Shown here one piece after another: positions 45,101-53,234 of a stretch of DNA of 64,000 bases (its first letter is position 1; every line of letters begins with the position of its first letter). The translations under genes and the position numbers were made by a program. Under the pieces are notes generated by a model that saw only the letters and a program-made list of their open reading frames with translations, ran no database searches and was not told the origin of the DNA. Source of the DNA: Nitrosovibrio sp. Nv4 (GTDB lineage Bacteria; Pseudomonadota; Gammaproteobacteria; Burkholderiales; Nitrosomonadaceae); the NCBI RefSeq assembly GCF_900215485.1, contig NZ_OCMZ01000001.1, forward strand, positions 744,001 through 808,000. The letters are read 5' to 3'.

Positions 45101-46344
45101 GCCTTGCCAAAATGTGGATTGGGGGCTTGGGGCGGCTGGAAGTGGCAGCAGGCCGAAATGTTGATCTCGGTACGTCCGCCGGGATCGTCAGCCGGGGTGA
45201 CCTCGACAATGCTGAATTGCCGGCAGGAGGCGTCGATATTGATATTGCGGCAGGAGCGGGCGCGAAGGGAATCGATTACGCCGGCGCTATCGATCGGCTG
45301 ATCGCCGATCTGGAAAAAACGGATGGTAATCCGGATGATGCCCTGCTGTGGCAGGCGCGCTGGCTGGTGGGCAATGATGCCTTGAATGGCGCCAGTGCTT
45401 TGCAGGCAGTAAAGGAAGTGCATGAGCTGGATGCGGAGACCCAGCGGGGCATGGTGCGCGAGATGATCTATTCCGCTTTGCGCACAACCGGACGGGACTT
45501 CAACAATCCGGACAGCCCCTATGCTGGAGATTATGAACGCGGCTATGCGGCGCTGGAGCTGGTGTTCCCCGGATTGCGCGAGAAAAACGCGGATGGCAGT
45601 TTCAAAAATTATCAGGGAGAGATTAACCTGTTTGCCAGCCGCATCAAGACCGAACGCGGCGGGGATATCGAGTTCATGGTTCCAGGCGGGGATTTGATTG
45701 TCGGCCTCGGCAATACGCCGGAAGTATTGGTAAATACCGGCAATGATGTCCTTGGCATGCTGGCTGTGTCCGATGGCAATGTCCGTGGTTTCACCCGTGG
45801 CGATATACTCGTCAACCAGTCACGCATCCTGACAGTGGGTGGCGGCGATGTCCTGTTGTGGTCGAGCGAAGGGGATATCGACGCGGGTAAAGGCAAGAAG
45901 ACCGCAACCGCAGTGCCGCCGCCAATCGTTAAAGTGGATGCCCAGGGCAACGTGACTCAGGAATTACAGGGAGCCGCATCAGGCAGCGGAATTGGCGCAC
46001 TTTCGAGCGGTGGCGTGGCAGCAGGTGATATCGATCTGATTGCACCGACAGGCACGGTAAACGCGGGAGATGCCGGCATTCGCGCAGGCAATCTCAATAT
46101 CGCTGCTCAAGTCGTGCTGGGCGCGGACAATATCGCCGTGGCAGGGACATCCACAGGTACTCCGGTAGCAGATGCCAGTGCGGTGACCGCTACCACCTCC
46201 GGCGCTACTTCCCAGGGAGATGACGTATCCAAGGCCACGACTGCGTTATCGCAGAATCTGTCGGATGCCGCGCGAACATCCGATGAGATGAAAAAACTGA
46301 AACCCACCTTTATATCAGCTGAGGTGATCGGGCATGGCGAATAA
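36148..46344 (+). CDS. Giant two-partner-secretion exoprotein (filamentous haemagglutinin family, TpsA)
   Basis: The 3,398-residue protein begins with an extended signal peptide (MNHNIYRLIFNATLGMLIPV then ETARGRGK) and a hydrophobic core ending SVQAELPV near residue 51. The TPS secretion domain follows (residues 55-300), with WESFNVSPGHSVQF, ANIILVNTNGIAFMGSSQVN and SFTASSLDI. The rest is a long beta-helical shaft of repeated Gly/Asn/Asp-rich turns. A segment near residue 1570 has the GVYTLLPAHYALLPGAYAV motif seen in betaproteobacterial relatives. The C-terminal part matches DUF3739 (SSEGDIDAGKGKKTATAVPP, APTGTVNAGDAGIRAGNLNI). No toxin or peptidase domain is visible, so an adhesin or matrix role is favoured. 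Its exporter is the tpsB gene upstream. Confidence 0.92.
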   Translation: MNHNIYRLIFNATLGMLIPVAETARGRGKAESGTVLLLTGLLLAASVQAELPVPCGGGSCGGVVPDFVTAGQADYHVQGHQAVVNQVGDKAILNWESFNVSPGHSVQFQQVESLAAQNLVQGANFTTLNRVWDNDPSVIAGIISQAMGQNANIILVNTNGIAFMGSSQVNLNSFTASSLDIHDNFILNAFLTTDKTTPQFEGFGGFIKVFEGARITAGSQGRVMLIAPTVINKGTVEAPDGQVIAAAGTKVFLRSASAEPVDANVRGLLVEVDSPTGLSDFETPNAGVKDGRLDGKTVALKDATLDKLGHVTNLGELTTPRGNVTMVGYAVNQHGIARATTSVIANGSVYLLAKDAATAQDNSTRGGRVILADGSLTEVLPDVSDNTGVLDGLTGTGLVLPSQVRVLGQDVRMENGAVINAPAGEVNFFAIDNPTVLVNNDPFKQYNVPASSTARVHIANGARISVAGLENVAVSTARNGVEVELRGDELKDSPVNREGPLRSQKVFVDINRALANANAGKPTLIAKDSLQSYQARLERNVAERSTQGGTVRVSSLGEAIIAPGAMIDLSGGSLSYTPATVKTTLLMSRGVLTDVANARVDVRYDGIATRYVQDFGRWNMKEVIDLGQSFNYDPGYTEGKNAGALEVIGLRASVMQGDIQGRTAIGAMQRDIGIMPVGARLTLGTGVVTEASSGLENDYKLNQLVELNSAGATLPTGFKFGDVLSSDLVDTVTLNPALLGKDKVANLEIFSNQAAAVREGLRAPQGGSVHITAQGVMVGADIEAPGGSIVLNALRNDINIVSNPLDVVLAGGAMLSARGAWVNELRGVSVGSSEVALVHGGKITLTAVDNVALGQNTLLDVTGGGRLKVDGRGSFIAGNGGEISLSGNAMSGLDENVRGHGIGKGGTLTVSSNKIQIGGTPDNSAGTVNLDAGFFERGGFGNINLAGNESVALSEGVRIKPTTLSLELQPDYTLRPSGARVEDFTRQTKLDDLVRQPVNLSLTAKDAENRAGDLLIGAGAHIEADPKARINLAAGRLLDIQGGITAPGGHITATLDHGHAFNFDASNSLWLGKQAVLDVSGTALTYLDNQRLTQGEVLNGGTVTLNAQFGNVVAEAGSRINIAGVAPLRLDILNEAGGLGQWVGSDAGSLSIIAREGVLLEGDIMAQAGGASNRAGMLDVVLGLQDVDDALNKGFPLGERVLSLAQTAAPQAEGLTPGSAIPTELNGRAQLGALALEAAGFDRIALKSRDAIRLEGGLNLGANRSLALKEVVLDAPRIEMAGGEAALKAETLRLGNFDINRLDVINTPLAGSGVLKADAQLLELAGNLTLSGMARAELTGAQEVRLSGISSGGSPRPASTLSSAADLLFSGAVIAPATYSQVSIQAPGRTVAFSRNTMQPSQPLSALGSLTVTAANILQNGNVWAPFGQLDFNATDSLMFGDGSLTSAAATPGSLIPFGTLVNGRSWLYKPDSFEIPQLALTEKSIRTKAANIDMQAGATIDLAGGGDLQAYEFSVGPGGSRDMLNDAGTYAILPGYSSGFAPGDRQENTGFDRVAGDMVYLTGIPGLSAGVYTLLPAHYALLPGAYAVRLATDVHNLLPGQAYSKQDGVQVVPGYVTDGRAGGPRDALWSGFEVLTREQVLQRSEINLTRASDFFETSQVRPQDGGLLSMDTTGALKLDAIFKLGAAAGGRGAAVDISAPKIAITSDISSGTSGIDPLATRIAATALNAMGAASLFLGGTRSLGTGTDSTTLVVGADEVTLANDANHGLKAGEIILAAKNTLTLKSGSVVEAQDNTGNAPSAGGSYSTDGNGALVRTASTYAAFSRTGSPDRSQGTLTGEAGSVIRSGNSITLDATRQNAFAGTPSFTDDQGNPVAGNLTIGAKRVNFGNAPTGTEGLILSQSELDGLNSLSSLTLTSYSTFDLHGDVSVGGVDAEGKPTLQALNLLGAGLAGLNNSGKTANLRATNILISNPSAAAFTAGAGSTPGNGTLAIRADKLVFGEGAKAIHGFSQVDARANEITGRGAGSTDIEAVETNLNVARISGEQGASQSLAAAGKLNAFNIAADRMLAAVDTLGAKWTLSGADVMFDTEANLPSGQFRLAATTGNLELGANAVANAAGRSVAFFDVARASPGGAVELASDNGNVVVHAGAQVNVSAAPGGDAGKVIVNAAKGTATIAAGSLQGSAPVNTNGATGDGAHFELDVATLTDFSTLNTTLNQGVFDGARTLRVRTGDVSLAASDTVKAKDVRIAVDAGKLDLAGHIDASGNDAGSISLYAKEDVAVLASAKLDAYSTGNGKHGGEVEIGTTEGSLSLSGGSMVDVHGGTGGEGGKIVLHAPRTGVGAGDDVAVDSVNSTISGAESVVVEAVKIYDNIATLTDTDASSGTTLSLATVNADNTSFASHAGAIASRLGKTGDGNFHLRAGVEVRSAGDLTLNKNWNLGTSRPAGEPGVLTLRAAGNLELNNNLSDGFNVATPFSSGITPATLLAGDSWGYRLVAGADIDAADPMAVKAGVGDVAVAAGKLVRTGTGDIRITAGHDIKLLDGKSAIYTAGRVADVADGFAIPANAQFSQGGGNISLAAQGDIVGSPSAQLYSNWLFRQGRLNDSTGEYTLQPAWWVRFDQFQQGIGALGGGDVTLTAGGNVENVSASTPTQARMAATMPDAAQLVKTGGGDVRVKTGGDLLGGQYYADRGDLSLKVGGKVDSGQNASGSPLYTILAVGDAQARVQAQGDVNIQTVLNPHLVVQSSGTTTAFNIRNVTSPTWSLFSTYGPDSGADLQSLNGNVALYNGGGESASIQNAYRTSLNFNISSINYKSPMLSLLPPSLSITSFRSNISLYGADDIVLSPAARAQLTLLAADSINIPTVVSMSDRDPALIPNAIRPGRTSSQFPNTAVSSADLDLVHAAVPVHTGDLQPARIYAVAGDVKGNPFELSLDLSKALWVRAGQDIRDVGILAQHANRSDFSRVEAGRDVAFTAGNDRAGLAKMWIGGLGRLEVAAGRNVDLGTSAGIVSRGDLDNAELPAGGVDIDIAAGAGAKGIDYAGAIDRLIADLEKTDGNPDDALLWQARWLVGNDALNGASALQAVKEVHELDAETQRGMVREMIYSALRTTGRDFNNPDSPYAGDYERGYAALELVFPGLREKNADGSFKNYQGEINLFASRIKTERGGDIEFMVPGGDLIVGLGNTPEVLVNTGNDVLGMLAVSDGNVRGFTRGDILVNQSRILTVGGGDVLLWSSEGDIDAGKGKKTATAVPPPIVKVDAQGNVTQELQGAASGSGIGALSSGGVAAGDIDLIAPTGTVNAGDAGIRAGNLNIAAQVVLGADNIAVAGTSTGTPVADASAVTATTSGATSQGDDVSKATTALSQNLSDAARTSDEMKKLKPTFISAEVIGHGE

Positions 46345-46390
46345 GATTCAACGTAGAGCTGATTTCTGGAAGCCGAGGAACCTGGCAAGG

Positions 46391-46427
46391 GTGTCGAACT
46401 GCGTCGTCATTTGTGTCGAACTGCGTC
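46391..46427 (+). repeat. Two direct copies of a 15-base sequence, 22-base period
   Basis: GTGTCGAACTGCGTC occurs at 46391-46405 and again at 46413-46427, just after the tpsA end. This looks like a small tandem duplication. Confidence 0.6.
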
Positions 46428-46509
46428 ATTTACCGTTTAATGCCAGTGTCCTCAACTGCTTCAACGCTGACTGAAGCTGCCACGCTTCCAACTATCAAGC
46501 TCCAAGCTC

Positions 46510-47139
46510 CTAGGCAGCTGCCAGGTTTTTTCTGCGGCGGCGAGCCACAAGACCCATCAGGCCCAGTCCGGCTAGCATCATGGCATATGCCTCGGGCTCG
46601 GGGACAGGAGTGGTGAATGTCACGTTATCGGCTACCAGCCCCAGCCCGGTGAATGAGATGGAGCGAATGTCGGCGGTCGGGCGCATGATGCCAAAGAAGG
46701 TTCCCGCGTTCAGGCTGTCGTCCAGCGTGTCGACATTGATGATATGTGACTCGATTATTTGATGATTGTCGGCGAAGGCGCTGATGAACATGGGGTTGCC
46801 GTTATGGCTGTTAAGCAAGGCGCCGGCTGCGCTGGTCAGACCGTTAACAAAGGTAAAGTGGAGCGTGCCAATAACATCTGTGGCGGCAAAATGATTGCCA
46901 GCGCCCCAGAGGCCATTACTTCCCAGGTCTGCGATGAAAGCGCCCAGAACAGAACCGGACGTACCGGTGAAGCTCACGCCGGACGCAACCGTTTCGGGGC
47001 CAGTGGTGATGAAGCCGTCAAAATTCTCGAAATCAATGACGTGCGGATTGGAGATACCGTTGACATTTGAGGTAAGCGCGGCATGAGCCGGCAGGATCAG
47101 GCTCATGCCGCATGCGACGAACAGGGTTTTCAGTTTCAT
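46510..47139 (-). CDS. PEP-CTERM sorting domain protein
   Basis: The 209-residue exported protein has a signal peptide (KLKTLFVACGMSLILPAHA, cleavage near 20), a beta-sandwich-like domain and a canonical tail. The domain includes VIDFENFDGFITTGPETVAS and RSISFTGLGLVADNVTF, with jelly-roll-type DFE and NVTF strands. The tail is VPEPEAYAMMLAGLGLMGLV followed by ARRRRK. The ATG at 47139 follows AGGAAG at good spacing; the frame extends to 47181 without a better start. It is convergent with tpsA and lies downstream of the PhoX gene on the same strand, 79 bases apart. It may be co-transcribed with phoX. Confidence 0.88.
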   Translation of the reverse strand: MKLKTLFVACGMSLILPAHAALTSNVNGISNPHVIDFENFDGFITTGPETVASGVSFTGTSGSVLGAFIADLGSNGLWGAGNHFAATDVIGTLHFTFVNGLTSAAGALLNSHNGNPMFISAFADNHQIIESHIINVDTLDDSLNAGTFFGIMRPTADIRSISFTGLGLVADNVTFTTPVPEPEAYAMMLAGLGLMGLVARRRRKNLAAA

Positions 47140-47218
47140 AATGTTCTTCCTGTTTTTAGAGATGCGATGGTTTTTAACCACAGCGCGGATTTGAATTAAA
47201 CGGCTACTCGGAAACCAG

Positions 47219-49312
47219 TCAGGAACCGATCACACCGCCGTCATCTTTGGTAATGACCACTACCGCAGAGCGCGGCTTGTATGCGGATGCCGATCCGCTG
47301 ACCGTGGTCGGACCATTGATGCCGCTATCGGGCCAGGTCGAGTTTTGGGTGTAATGTGTTTCCCAGTCCTCTCCCGGGTGCTGGATGCCTATGAACATGG
47401 TCTTGCCGTCAGGCGTATTGGTCACTCCGGTTACTTCACAGTTCTTTGGCGCGGTGAGAAACCGACGGGTCTCGCCAGTGGAGGGGTCGGCGCATAACAT
47501 GACGTTTCCGCCGATGTTGGTCCAGTCGCCGGTGGCGTTTCCCACCTGGTCGGTCTGGATCCACAGGCGACCGTCCTGGTCGAACCAGAGGCCGTCCGGG
47601 GCGCCATAGTCATCGCCGTTTATGTTGCCCCGATGGTGAGGCTGTGGATCAAGCTTGTCGCCACATTCCGCAAAGATGTCCCATGCGAAATCCATGGCGT
47701 CGACCTTACCCATATTTTCACGCCAGCGGATGATGTGGCCGTAGCGGTTGTCCGGCCGCGGGTTCGCCGCATCCACGCCCGGGCGGGCGCTGCCGGCGGA
47801 GGTGGTGCCGTCGATATTGTTGCTGGAAGCGGGGATGCCGCCGCGGCGGTTGTTGTTGGTCAGGGTCATATAGGCTTCGAGTGTCACGGGATGCGCAGCA
47901 ATCCACTCGGGGCGGTCCATCATCGTGGCTCCCAGACGGTCGGCGGCCTGCCGGGTTTTGATCAGCACTTCTGCCTGATCGGCGAAGCCGTTTTCCCGCG
48001 TCAGGCCATTCTCGCCCCATATCAGGGACAGCCAGATACCGCGGCCGTCGGCTTCGAATCTGGCTACAAAAAGGGTGCCGGAATCCAGCAGGTCACGGTT
48101 GGCGGCGCGATTTACGGGGTTGTATTTATTGGCGCAGACAAACTTGTAGAGATACTCGTTGCGCTCATCGTCACCCATGTACACGGCCACAGTGTTGTCG
48201 GTTCCTACGACGCACCAGGCATTTTCGTGTTTGATGCGCCCCAGCGCAGTGCGTTTGACTGGAGTGCTTCTCGGATTCCAGGGATCGATTTCCACCACCC
48301 AGCCGAATCGATGCGGCTCGTTCGGGTGAAGGTCGGCACGGAAGCGCTGATCGACCTCGTGCCAGCGGTAGCCAAAGCCTCCCTTGACTATACCGTAACG
48401 TGCCTGGCCGTAAAGGATTTCCTGCTTCCGGTTCAGGTCGGGTACCCCCGACGCATCGCCGGTCTCGTTGGAGAAATAGCCATTCCAGTTTTCCTCGCAG
48501 GTGAGGTAGGTGCCCCACGGGGTGTAGCCGGACGCACAGTTGTTGAGTGTGCCGACAACATTCCGGCCGCTGGGGTCGGCGGCGGTCTTCAGCAGGTCGT
48601 GGCCGGCAGCCGGTCCGCTGAGTTCGCAGGCGGAGTTACCGGTGATGCGCCGGTTAAAGGCAGAGGGGCGTTTGACTTCCCAGACACCGCTCTTCTTCCA
48701 TATCTCGACCACACTGATGCCATGCGCAGCTTGCTGGGCGCGTACCATGTCCACGGTGATGGATGTGGTCGCATAGCCGGAAGCGGGCGAGATATTATTG
48801 ACCAGAGGAGGATCGACATACTCATGGTTAGTGACCAGAAGTCCGCGGGCATTGGCAATGCCCGCCGCTCCGGTGGCGGGAAAGGGGAACAGGTGCATAC
48901 CGTCGATATGGGCGCCGAACGCATGCAACTGCACCGCCTCGGTCATTGCGCTTGCCGGATCCCAATGCGGACCATTGGTGAGGGAATCACCCCATGCCAC
49001 GAGCACACGGGCGGTATAACCCGCGGGCACCGTGACGCTGTCATCTCCGGGCGAAAGATATAAGTTGGCAGGCACGGAATTGAAGTCGATGCCGACAAGG
49101 GGAGCGGGTGCCGCATAGGCACGCCTGACCAGGCTACCGAACAACGACCCCCCGAATGCGGCAGTGACGGTGATGCCCAGGGAGCCCTGAAGGAAGGCTC
49201 GGCGCGACAGCTTGTGCGCATCGATCAGGTCATTGAGGGCAGGATTGCGGGATTTGTTACTGCTGGCATGACTGGGGTTCGCCTTTCCGTCGGGATGCAG
49301 AGCGCTGCTCAT
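47219..49312 (-). CDS. phoX: PhoX family alkaline phosphatase (Tat-exported)
   Basis: PhoX enzymes are calcium- and iron-dependent phosphatases that release phosphate from organic esters outside the cytoplasm. The 697-residue protein has a twin-arginine signal (LSRRAFLQGSLGITVTAAFG, residues 35-54). The beta-propeller domain shows the TCEENWNGYFSNETG motif near residue 245 and NEPHRFGWVVEIDPWNP near 315. Further on are HENAWCVVGTDNTVAVYMGD and the C-terminal FDQDGRLWIQTDQVG. AAGGAG precedes two adjacent ATGs (49315, 49312); I take the second by spacing. It is next to a secreted glycerophosphodiesterase gene on the same strand, so both probably mine organic phosphorus. Confidence 0.9.
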   Translation of the reverse strand: MSSALHPDGKANPSHASSNKSRNPALNDLIDAHKLSRRAFLQGSLGITVTAAFGGSLFGSLVRRAYAAPAPLVGIDFNSVPANLYLSPGDDSVTVPAGYTARVLVAWGDSLTNGPHWDPASAMTEAVQLHAFGAHIDGMHLFPFPATGAAGIANARGLLVTNHEYVDPPLVNNISPASGYATTSITVDMVRAQQAAHGISVVEIWKKSGVWEVKRPSAFNRRITGNSACELSGPAAGHDLLKTAADPSGRNVVGTLNNCASGYTPWGTYLTCEENWNGYFSNETGDASGVPDLNRKQEILYGQARYGIVKGGFGYRWHEVDQRFRADLHPNEPHRFGWVVEIDPWNPRSTPVKRTALGRIKHENAWCVVGTDNTVAVYMGDDERNEYLYKFVCANKYNPVNRAANRDLLDSGTLFVARFEADGRGIWLSLIWGENGLTRENGFADQAEVLIKTRQAADRLGATMMDRPEWIAAHPVTLEAYMTLTNNNRRGGIPASSNNIDGTTSAGSARPGVDAANPRPDNRYGHIIRWRENMGKVDAMDFAWDIFAECGDKLDPQPHHRGNINGDDYGAPDGLWFDQDGRLWIQTDQVGNATGDWTNIGGNVMLCADPSTGETRRFLTAPKNCEVTGVTNTPDGKTMFIGIQHPGEDWETHYTQNSTWPDSGINGPTTVSGSASAYKPRSAVVVITKDDGGVIGS

Positions 49313-49751
49313 CATATCTCCTTGTCGAGTGTATGGTTTTTCAGGCGGGTGCGATAAAGTCGAATGTGCGTCTTTCACGCATGAGGTTGCGTGAGCGAGC
49401 CTATTTTCATGAGCTTGTGCTACAGGAGTTGTATTCGCGATCAGGCAAACCTTGATCCGAACAGACCAAACAGAGAGCCGGCATAACCGGAATATCTGCC
49501 CCGATAACCGGCATCAGGGCAGGTGGGCGTTGGGCTGATATCTGGCAAATGAAAACGTGAACCCGGCGTTATTCCGGCTGAGGTGATCGTGAGGTGATTG
49601 AGAGATGTTCGGATGGGAGTCAAGCCGATGTTCTGCAAGGCCTGGCGTCGGGTTGCGCAAAAAGTCCTGGTGCCTGATTTCGAGCCCGTGCGGGCGGAAG
49701 CCGGAAGAGGCGCTCCTGCAAGGCATTGACTCTGCCCGGCGTGCTCATGAT
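49313..49751. other. Intergenic region between the phosphodiesterase and phoX
   Basis: Both flanking genes are on the minus strand, so this is the phoX upstream region. I looked for a Pho box (two CTGTCAT-like halves at 11-base spacing) and did not find one. No gene is supported. Confidence 0.5.
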
Positions 49752-51071
49752 TTATTTCGGGGCCATACAGTTGGCATAGTAGGTTACGGTGGCGGGCCAG
49801 TCGGTGAAGACGCCCAGGACGCCAATATCCCTGTGCAGAACATTCAGGACCTTCATCACGTCGCCTTCGCGCCTGATAGCGGAATCGAAAGTCTGATAAT
49901 AAAATCCGTTGTTGCCGTCAGCCAGAATGCCGGAACGCTCTAGCGTCCAGGTGATAATGTCGAGTCCGGCAGACCGGGCTTCCCTGGCATACCTGGAGGC
50001 TACGATATTGCCGTTGCCATCGGTCTCCAGCAGTGCAAACAGAGGGGGACCGACGATATTGATGCCCTCGGTCCTGTAGGCAGCCAGTTGTGCAGCGTGA
50101 GGCAGATCGGCAGTGACATTGGCATTATCAAGATATACGGCCTGCTTGCCGAAATCGGGTTCGTTGGCAATCCAGTAGCGCACGTCGCGGATGTCGAACG
50201 ATTGCGGGTAGACATCCCTGGGGGAGACATCCGCAGCTTTGTATTCGTCGATCATCTGTTGGGCGTAGGCGTGCTGAGTGTAGTCGCCCACCCCGTCGCC
50301 GTCGCTGTCATAAGGCATTGTTACGTCGGCGCTCTTGAGCTCGGGCGTCATTTTTACGCCAAGCTCCTTGAACAGTTGAATGCTTTCCTTATGGGTGAGC
50401 AGTGTGCCGCTGGTGGGGCCGGCATAAAGGTCCGGGCGCCATGCCGGGATGCCACCCAAATATTCGGTAACGCTCCTTGCCGCGGGATTAGCGGCGTCCA
50501 TCCTGCCCCTCAGGCTTTTGAACTCCTGCACCGTGAGATCGCTGGTACAGCACTGCGCCGAAGCCTCCTGAATCAGCTTTCCGACATTATCAAAGTGAGC
50601 GGGCGCAAAAGGCCTGGTGCATTTTCCAGCTAATTCTGTAGCAAGAATATTGGTTGTCGTATGAAGATCGCATTGCGAATGTCGGCAAACGAGTTCCCTG
50701 TCGTTCGTGAACGTGACGTCGCACTCTACGATGCCCGCTCCCATGCGTGCGGCCGCCTGGTAGGATTCTTTCGTGTGCTCCGGGAACTGCAGTGCGGCGC
50801 CGCGGTGCCCGATGGAGAAATAAGTCTTGTTGAATGGACCGTTGTCGCAACTCTCTAGCTTGCTCTTGAGCTCGCCCGGTTCCATGTCGTTGACGAGGAA
50901 GAAAGGTCGAGGACCAAGTTCAATGTTATTGCGGCTTCCGGAATCGTTATGCCGGTTGTTTCTGCTAGGTTCGCCATCGTTTTCGCTGGCAGGACTGATG
51001 GCAATCAGGGAAAGTGCGGATACCAGAACGGAAGGTATCAGGGTGCGCAGCAAAGAAGTTCGTGGAAGCAT
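49752..51071 (-). CDS. Secreted glycerophosphodiester phosphodiesterase
   Basis: The 439-residue protein hydrolyses glycerophosphodiesters to glycerol-3-phosphate and an alcohol. It has a signal peptide (hydrophobic segment [15 protein letters not shown], residues 11-25) followed by an Asn/Ser/Arg-rich linker. The catalytic signatures are [20 protein letters not shown] near residue 87, where the family PENT is [24 protein letters not shown] near 115 (Glu and Asp for calcium, then His), and ITWTLE near 395. It also has a [10 protein letters not shown] calcium-loop-like insert near 253. It is longer than cytoplasmic homologues, like GlpQ-type extracellular enzymes. It lies upstream of phoX on the same strand. 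Confidence 0.88.
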   Translation of the reverse strand: MLPRTSLLRTLIPSVLVSALSLIAISPASENDGEPSRNNRHNDSGSRNNIELGPRPFFLVNDMEPGELKSKLESCDNGPFNKTYFSIGHRGAALQFPEHTKESYQAAARMGAGIVECDVTFTNDRELVCRHSQCDLHTTTNILATELAGKCTRPFAPAHFDNVGKLIQEASAQCCTSDLTVQEFKSLRGRMDAANPAARSVTEYLGGIPAWRPDLYAGPTSGTLLTHKESIQLFKELGVKMTPELKSADVTMPYDSDGDGVGDYTQHAYAQQMIDEYKAADVSPRDVYPQSFDIRDVRYWIANEPDFGKQAVYLDNANVTADLPHAAQLAAYRTEGINIVGPPLFALLETDGNGNIVASRYAREARSAGLDIITWTLERSGILADGNNGFYYQTFDSAIRREGDVMKVLNVLHRDIGVLGVFTDWPATVTYYANCMAPK

Positions 51072-51567
51072 GGGGACCTCTCATTTTGCAAATGGAAGGT
51101 TTCAAGCGGATCCAGAATCAAAGCACAAACCTTACCGGCTTTCTTTTTCATTTTGATGAGAGTTTTGTTAAACCTGAAAATCAGACGATGGATGGGAGGT
51201 AATGGAGGCTCTCGAATGTGGGTAGCGGGCTTTGCCGGCCTGATTTCCGCAGATTTCACCTTCAGATCGGCATGGCATCCTGCCAACGATACGTAAAATT
51301 GATAAGCCGTTTTCATCATCCGATATTACAGCCCCGCTTCGGATACATATATATCCTGCGCCAAACCGACCAGACCGGCATAGGCATTACCGATCAGGGC
51401 CGCTCATCCGATTACCCAGTCGCGATACCGCTGACGTTGGATCCCGGCACCTTCACCATTTCCTATCTTCCAGGCATCACGCGATGATCCATTCGGATCA
51501 TGCCCCCAGCTAATGGCTGTAATAAGAGGCATGGATAATCGCGTCTAATTTATTCAGATCGATAGCC
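51072..51567. other. Intergenic region between divergent phosphodiesterase and ExbB-type genes
   Basis: It must contain promoters for both directions. A single CTCTCAT half-site occurs upstream of the phosphodiesterase, but there is no second half, so I do not call a Pho box. A 90-codon frame at 51218-51487 has a degraded-looking start and no recognised domain. Confidence 0.45.
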
Positions 51568-53223
51568 ATGCGCCTCTTTGCATCTCTCCTTGCTTTGGTA
51601 ATGTGTACGTTTTCCCTTTCCAGCCATGCCTGGTGGAACGAAGAATGGACAGCCCGCAAGAAAATCACGTTGGCTGGTCCAGCCAGCCAAGTGGCGGATG
51701 CGCCGGTACTCATACGGCTGCATACAGGAAATTTCGATTTTTTCTCAGCGAATGATAACGGCAGCGACTTGCGCCTGGTCGCAGCGGATGACAAGACTGA
51801 GCTGAAATTCCATTTTGAAAAATGGGATGTCGTGAATGAGCTGGCGCTGATCTGGGTGAAAGTACCCTCGCTCTTACCCCAGACGGAAATCTTTCTTTAT
51901 TTCGGTAACGAGAATGCGTCAACCGCGGCGGACCCCAAGGCGACCTACGACGCCGCCAGTGCTGTATATCATCTTGCGGAACCGGAAGGAAATCCTCAGG
52001 ACAGTGGGCCAAATGGTTTGCATGCCCAATCTTCGGCGCAGCACGTTGCCGCTTCTTTCTCGAATGGGGGCGCACGATTCGATGGTTCCCAGAGCATGAC
52101 GCTCCCAGCCATGAATGCCAGCACCGGGTACAGCTTTGCAGTATGGATCAAGCCTTCTTCGCTGGGTGGCGTCCTGTTCCAGTCGGATGGCTTGAATATA
52201 TCGCTGGAAGGCGGCCTGGTCACGGTACAGTCAGGCAGTGCAAAGGTGGTTTCCAGTGCGGCGCTGAGCGCAGACCAGTGGCAGCATCTGGGATTCACGG
52301 TTTCGGATGTGCTCCGCGTATATGTAAACGGCAAGCCGGCAGGGGAAGCAGCGGCTGCGGCATTCCCAGCCGGCAGTATGACACTTGGCGCCGGGTTCAG
52401 GGGCGAGATGGACGAAGTGCAGGTATCCGGTTTGCTCCGCGGCGCGGAATGGATGGCAGTCCAGGCTGCGCAGGGGCCGGATGGCAAGCTGGTCACACTG
52501 GGCGAAGACGAGGCTACCGAAGGCATTGGGGAAGCCTCACACCTGGCCATTATCCTGAAGTCACTGACGCTGGATGGTTGGATTGCGATCGGCTTTTTGG
52601 CAGTCATGCTGCTGATCGCAATATGGGTGATGTACAGCAAGGCTGTCTATATCAACCAGGTGGATAAATCCAACAGCCGCTTCATGAATAAATTCCGCGA
52701 GCTGTCGACCGATCTGGCCATGATAGACAAAGCCAAGGGGCTGGGGGAAGACTTCAAGCATTCGTCGATATACCGCATATATCACATTGGCGCAGTCGAA
52801 TTGGCGCATCGTTTCGACGATACCGATGCAGCACATATCGATAAATCGCTGTCGCCGCAATCACTCGACGCGATTCGCGCCAGCCTGGACGCCGGACTGG
52901 TGGAAGAAGTTCAGCGCATGAACAGGTTCATGGTACTGCTGACCATCGCCATCTCAGGTGGTCCATTCATCGGGCTGCTGGGCACAGTGATGGGGGTAAT
53001 GATCACATTTGCGGCAATTGCAGCCGCCGGCGACGTCAACGTCAACGCTATCGCACCGGGCATTGCAGCGGCACTGGCAGCAACAGTGGCCGGAATGGGC
53101 GTAGCGATCCCCTCACTGTTTGGCTACAACTACCTGGCATCGCGCATCAAGTCCATCGTATCTAGAATGCATATTTTTGTCGATGAATTCATTACGAAGC
53201 TTGCCGAAAATTACAGCCGCTGA
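51568..53223 (+). CDS. DUF2341/LamG-like domain fused to MotA/TolQ/ExbB proton channel
   Basis: The 551-residue protein has an unusual plan. After a signal peptide (residues 1-22, ending SSHAWW) comes a DUF2341-type domain (WNEEWTARKKITLAGPA, LIWVKVPSLLPQTEIFLYFG). A concanavalin/LamG-like sandwich follows (residues 130-290: GYSFAVWIKPSSLGGVLFQS, LRVYVNGKPAGEA). Then a TM helix near 335-355 leads into a full ExbB domain with TM segments near 455-480 and 495-520 (GPFIGLLGTVMGVMITF, IAAALAATVAGMGVAIPSLF). The periplasmic part could contact cell-wall or surface glycans. It is followed 11 bases later by exbD, then a TonB-like gene and a porin gene, so the product is the motor of that set. Confidence 0.9.
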   Translation: MRLFASLLALVMCTFSLSSHAWWNEEWTARKKITLAGPASQVADAPVLIRLHTGNFDFFSANDNGSDLRLVAADDKTELKFHFEKWDVVNELALIWVKVPSLLPQTEIFLYFGNENASTAADPKATYDAASAVYHLAEPEGNPQDSGPNGLHAQSSAQHVAASFSNGGARFDGSQSMTLPAMNASTGYSFAVWIKPSSLGGVLFQSDGLNISLEGGLVTVQSGSAKVVSSAALSADQWQHLGFTVSDVLRVYVNGKPAGEAAAAAFPAGSMTLGAGFRGEMDEVQVSGLLRGAEWMAVQAAQGPDGKLVTLGEDEATEGIGEASHLAIILKSLTLDGWIAIGFLAVMLLIAIWVMYSKAVYINQVDKSNSRFMNKFRELSTDLAMIDKAKGLGEDFKHSSIYRIYHIGAVELAHRFDDTDAAHIDKSLSPQSLDAIRASLDAGLVEEVQRMNRFMVLLTIAISGGPFIGLLGTVMGVMITFAAIAAAGDVNVNAIAPGIAAALAATVAGMGVAIPSLFGYNYLASRIKSIVSRMHIFVDEFITKLAENYSR

Positions 53224-53234
53224 CAGATATCGAC

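Noticed and set aside
47633-49063. 476-codon open frame on the plus strand
   Set aside because: It is antisense to phoX, whose product has a Tat signal and clear family motifs; the antisense frame has no recognisable domain and follows from codon bias.
51218-51487. 90-codon frame before the ExbB-fusion gene
   Set aside because: Only its last 25 residues look protein-like; there is no start signal or domain, so it is left as intergenic.
29477-51567. Pho box search around the TPS, phoX and phosphodiesterase genes
   Set aside because: Only isolated half-sites resembling CTGTCAT (for example CGTCAT near 34200 and CTCTCAT near 51160) were found, without a second half at the right spacing.
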